DNA from: Candidatus Hydrogenedentota bacterium
Lineage (GTDB): Bacteria; Hydrogenedentota; Hydrogenedentia; Hydrogenedentales; SLHB01
Reading direction: 5' to 3'
Length of the DNA stretch: 15,738 nucleotides
Assembly: GCA_035416745.1 (NCBI GenBank)
Contig: DAOLNV010000107.1
Span: 1 to 15,738 of the forward strand
Shown: positions 15,674 to 15,738 of the stretch, in pieces
Numbering within the stretch: the stretch's first letter is position 1
How the letters are laid out: each line of letters opens with the position of its first letter
The notes under the pieces: generated by a model
The model's input: the letters and a program-made list of their open reading frames with translations, nothing else
The model's database searches: none
Told to the model about the DNA's origin: nothing
Program-made: the position numbers and the translations under genes

Positions 15674-15729
15674 GGGCCTTCAGCCCTCGTCCTTGTTTTG
15701 AATCCCATCACCTGGCCCTTCAGGCCAGG
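15674..15729. repeat. REP-like pair of hairpins with identical loops
   Basis: Two hairpins lie 37 bases apart centre to core: GGGC-CTTCA-GCCC (15674-15686) and CCTGGCC-CTTCA-GGCCAGG (15711-15729). The second has a perfect 7-bp stem. Both have the same five-base loop, CTTCA. They are joined by an AT-richer spacer (TCCTTGTTTTG near 15690-15700). Paired small hairpins of this sort in intergenic DNA resemble REP/BIME elements mobilised by RAYT transposases. The window ends at 15738, so the full unit and any further copies cannot be seen. Confidence 0.5.
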
Positions 15730-15738
15730 CTGGTATGT

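Noticed and set aside
1..15738. CRISPR array, tRNA, rRNA, phage or transposase genes
   Set aside because: I found no regularly spaced direct repeats, no tRNA-like cloverleaf or rRNA segment, and no integrase or transposase motifs in any frame.

Overview
The window is GC-rich (about 60-63% in two hand-counted coding blocks) and tightly packed. It carries nine recognisable protein genes plus one microprotein gene that I found by reading the minus strand. Most starts have strong Shine-Dalgarno sites (GGAGG or AAGGAG). Several gene products carry Sec or Tat export signals, and the families present (GH51, DUF6259, DUF6807/PmoA-like, DUF4091, GH109-type Gfo/Idh/MocA) are common in glycan-degrading bacteria such as Hydrogenedentota, Planctomycetota, Verrucomicrobiota and Lentisphaerota. 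A Hydrogenedentota-like genome is my best guess, but no marker gene here proves it. I see no rRNA, tRNA, CRISPR array or intact insertion sequence.

Left part (1-6018, + strand): a probable secreted GH51 alpha-L-arabinofuranosidase with two jelly-roll modules is followed after 189 bases by a very large secreted DUF6259 protein, a putative TIM-barrel glycosidase. Middle (6019-7700): an AT-richer stretch holds a 34-residue single-pass membrane microprotein on the minus strand. A 362-base divergent control region separates it from a cytosolic DUF6807 (PmoA-like) gene on the plus strand.

Central metabolic block (7847-11550, + strand): an inositol-monophosphatase-superfamily phosphatase with a histone-H1-like lysine-rich N-terminal tail is followed by zwf (glucose-6-phosphate dehydrogenase) and pgl (6-phosphogluconolactonase). 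The last two overlap by 4 bases. Together zwf and pgl form the first two steps of the oxidative pentose phosphate pathway; gnd is not in the window.

Right part (11664-15557, - strand, convergent to pgl): a Tat-exported GH109-type NAD-dependent glycosidase/oxidoreductase lies upstream of a secreted DUF4091 protein with a GH123-like Asp-Glu pair. The right edge (15674-15729) holds two small hairpins with the same loop, which look like a REP-type intergenic repeat.

Taken together, exported enzymes for arabinose-containing and possibly amino-sugar-containing glycans flank a cytosolic sugar-phosphate oxidation operon. The points most worth a second look are the microprotein, the H1-tailed phosphatase, the uncharacterised DUF6259 and DUF4091 enzymes, and the edge repeat.
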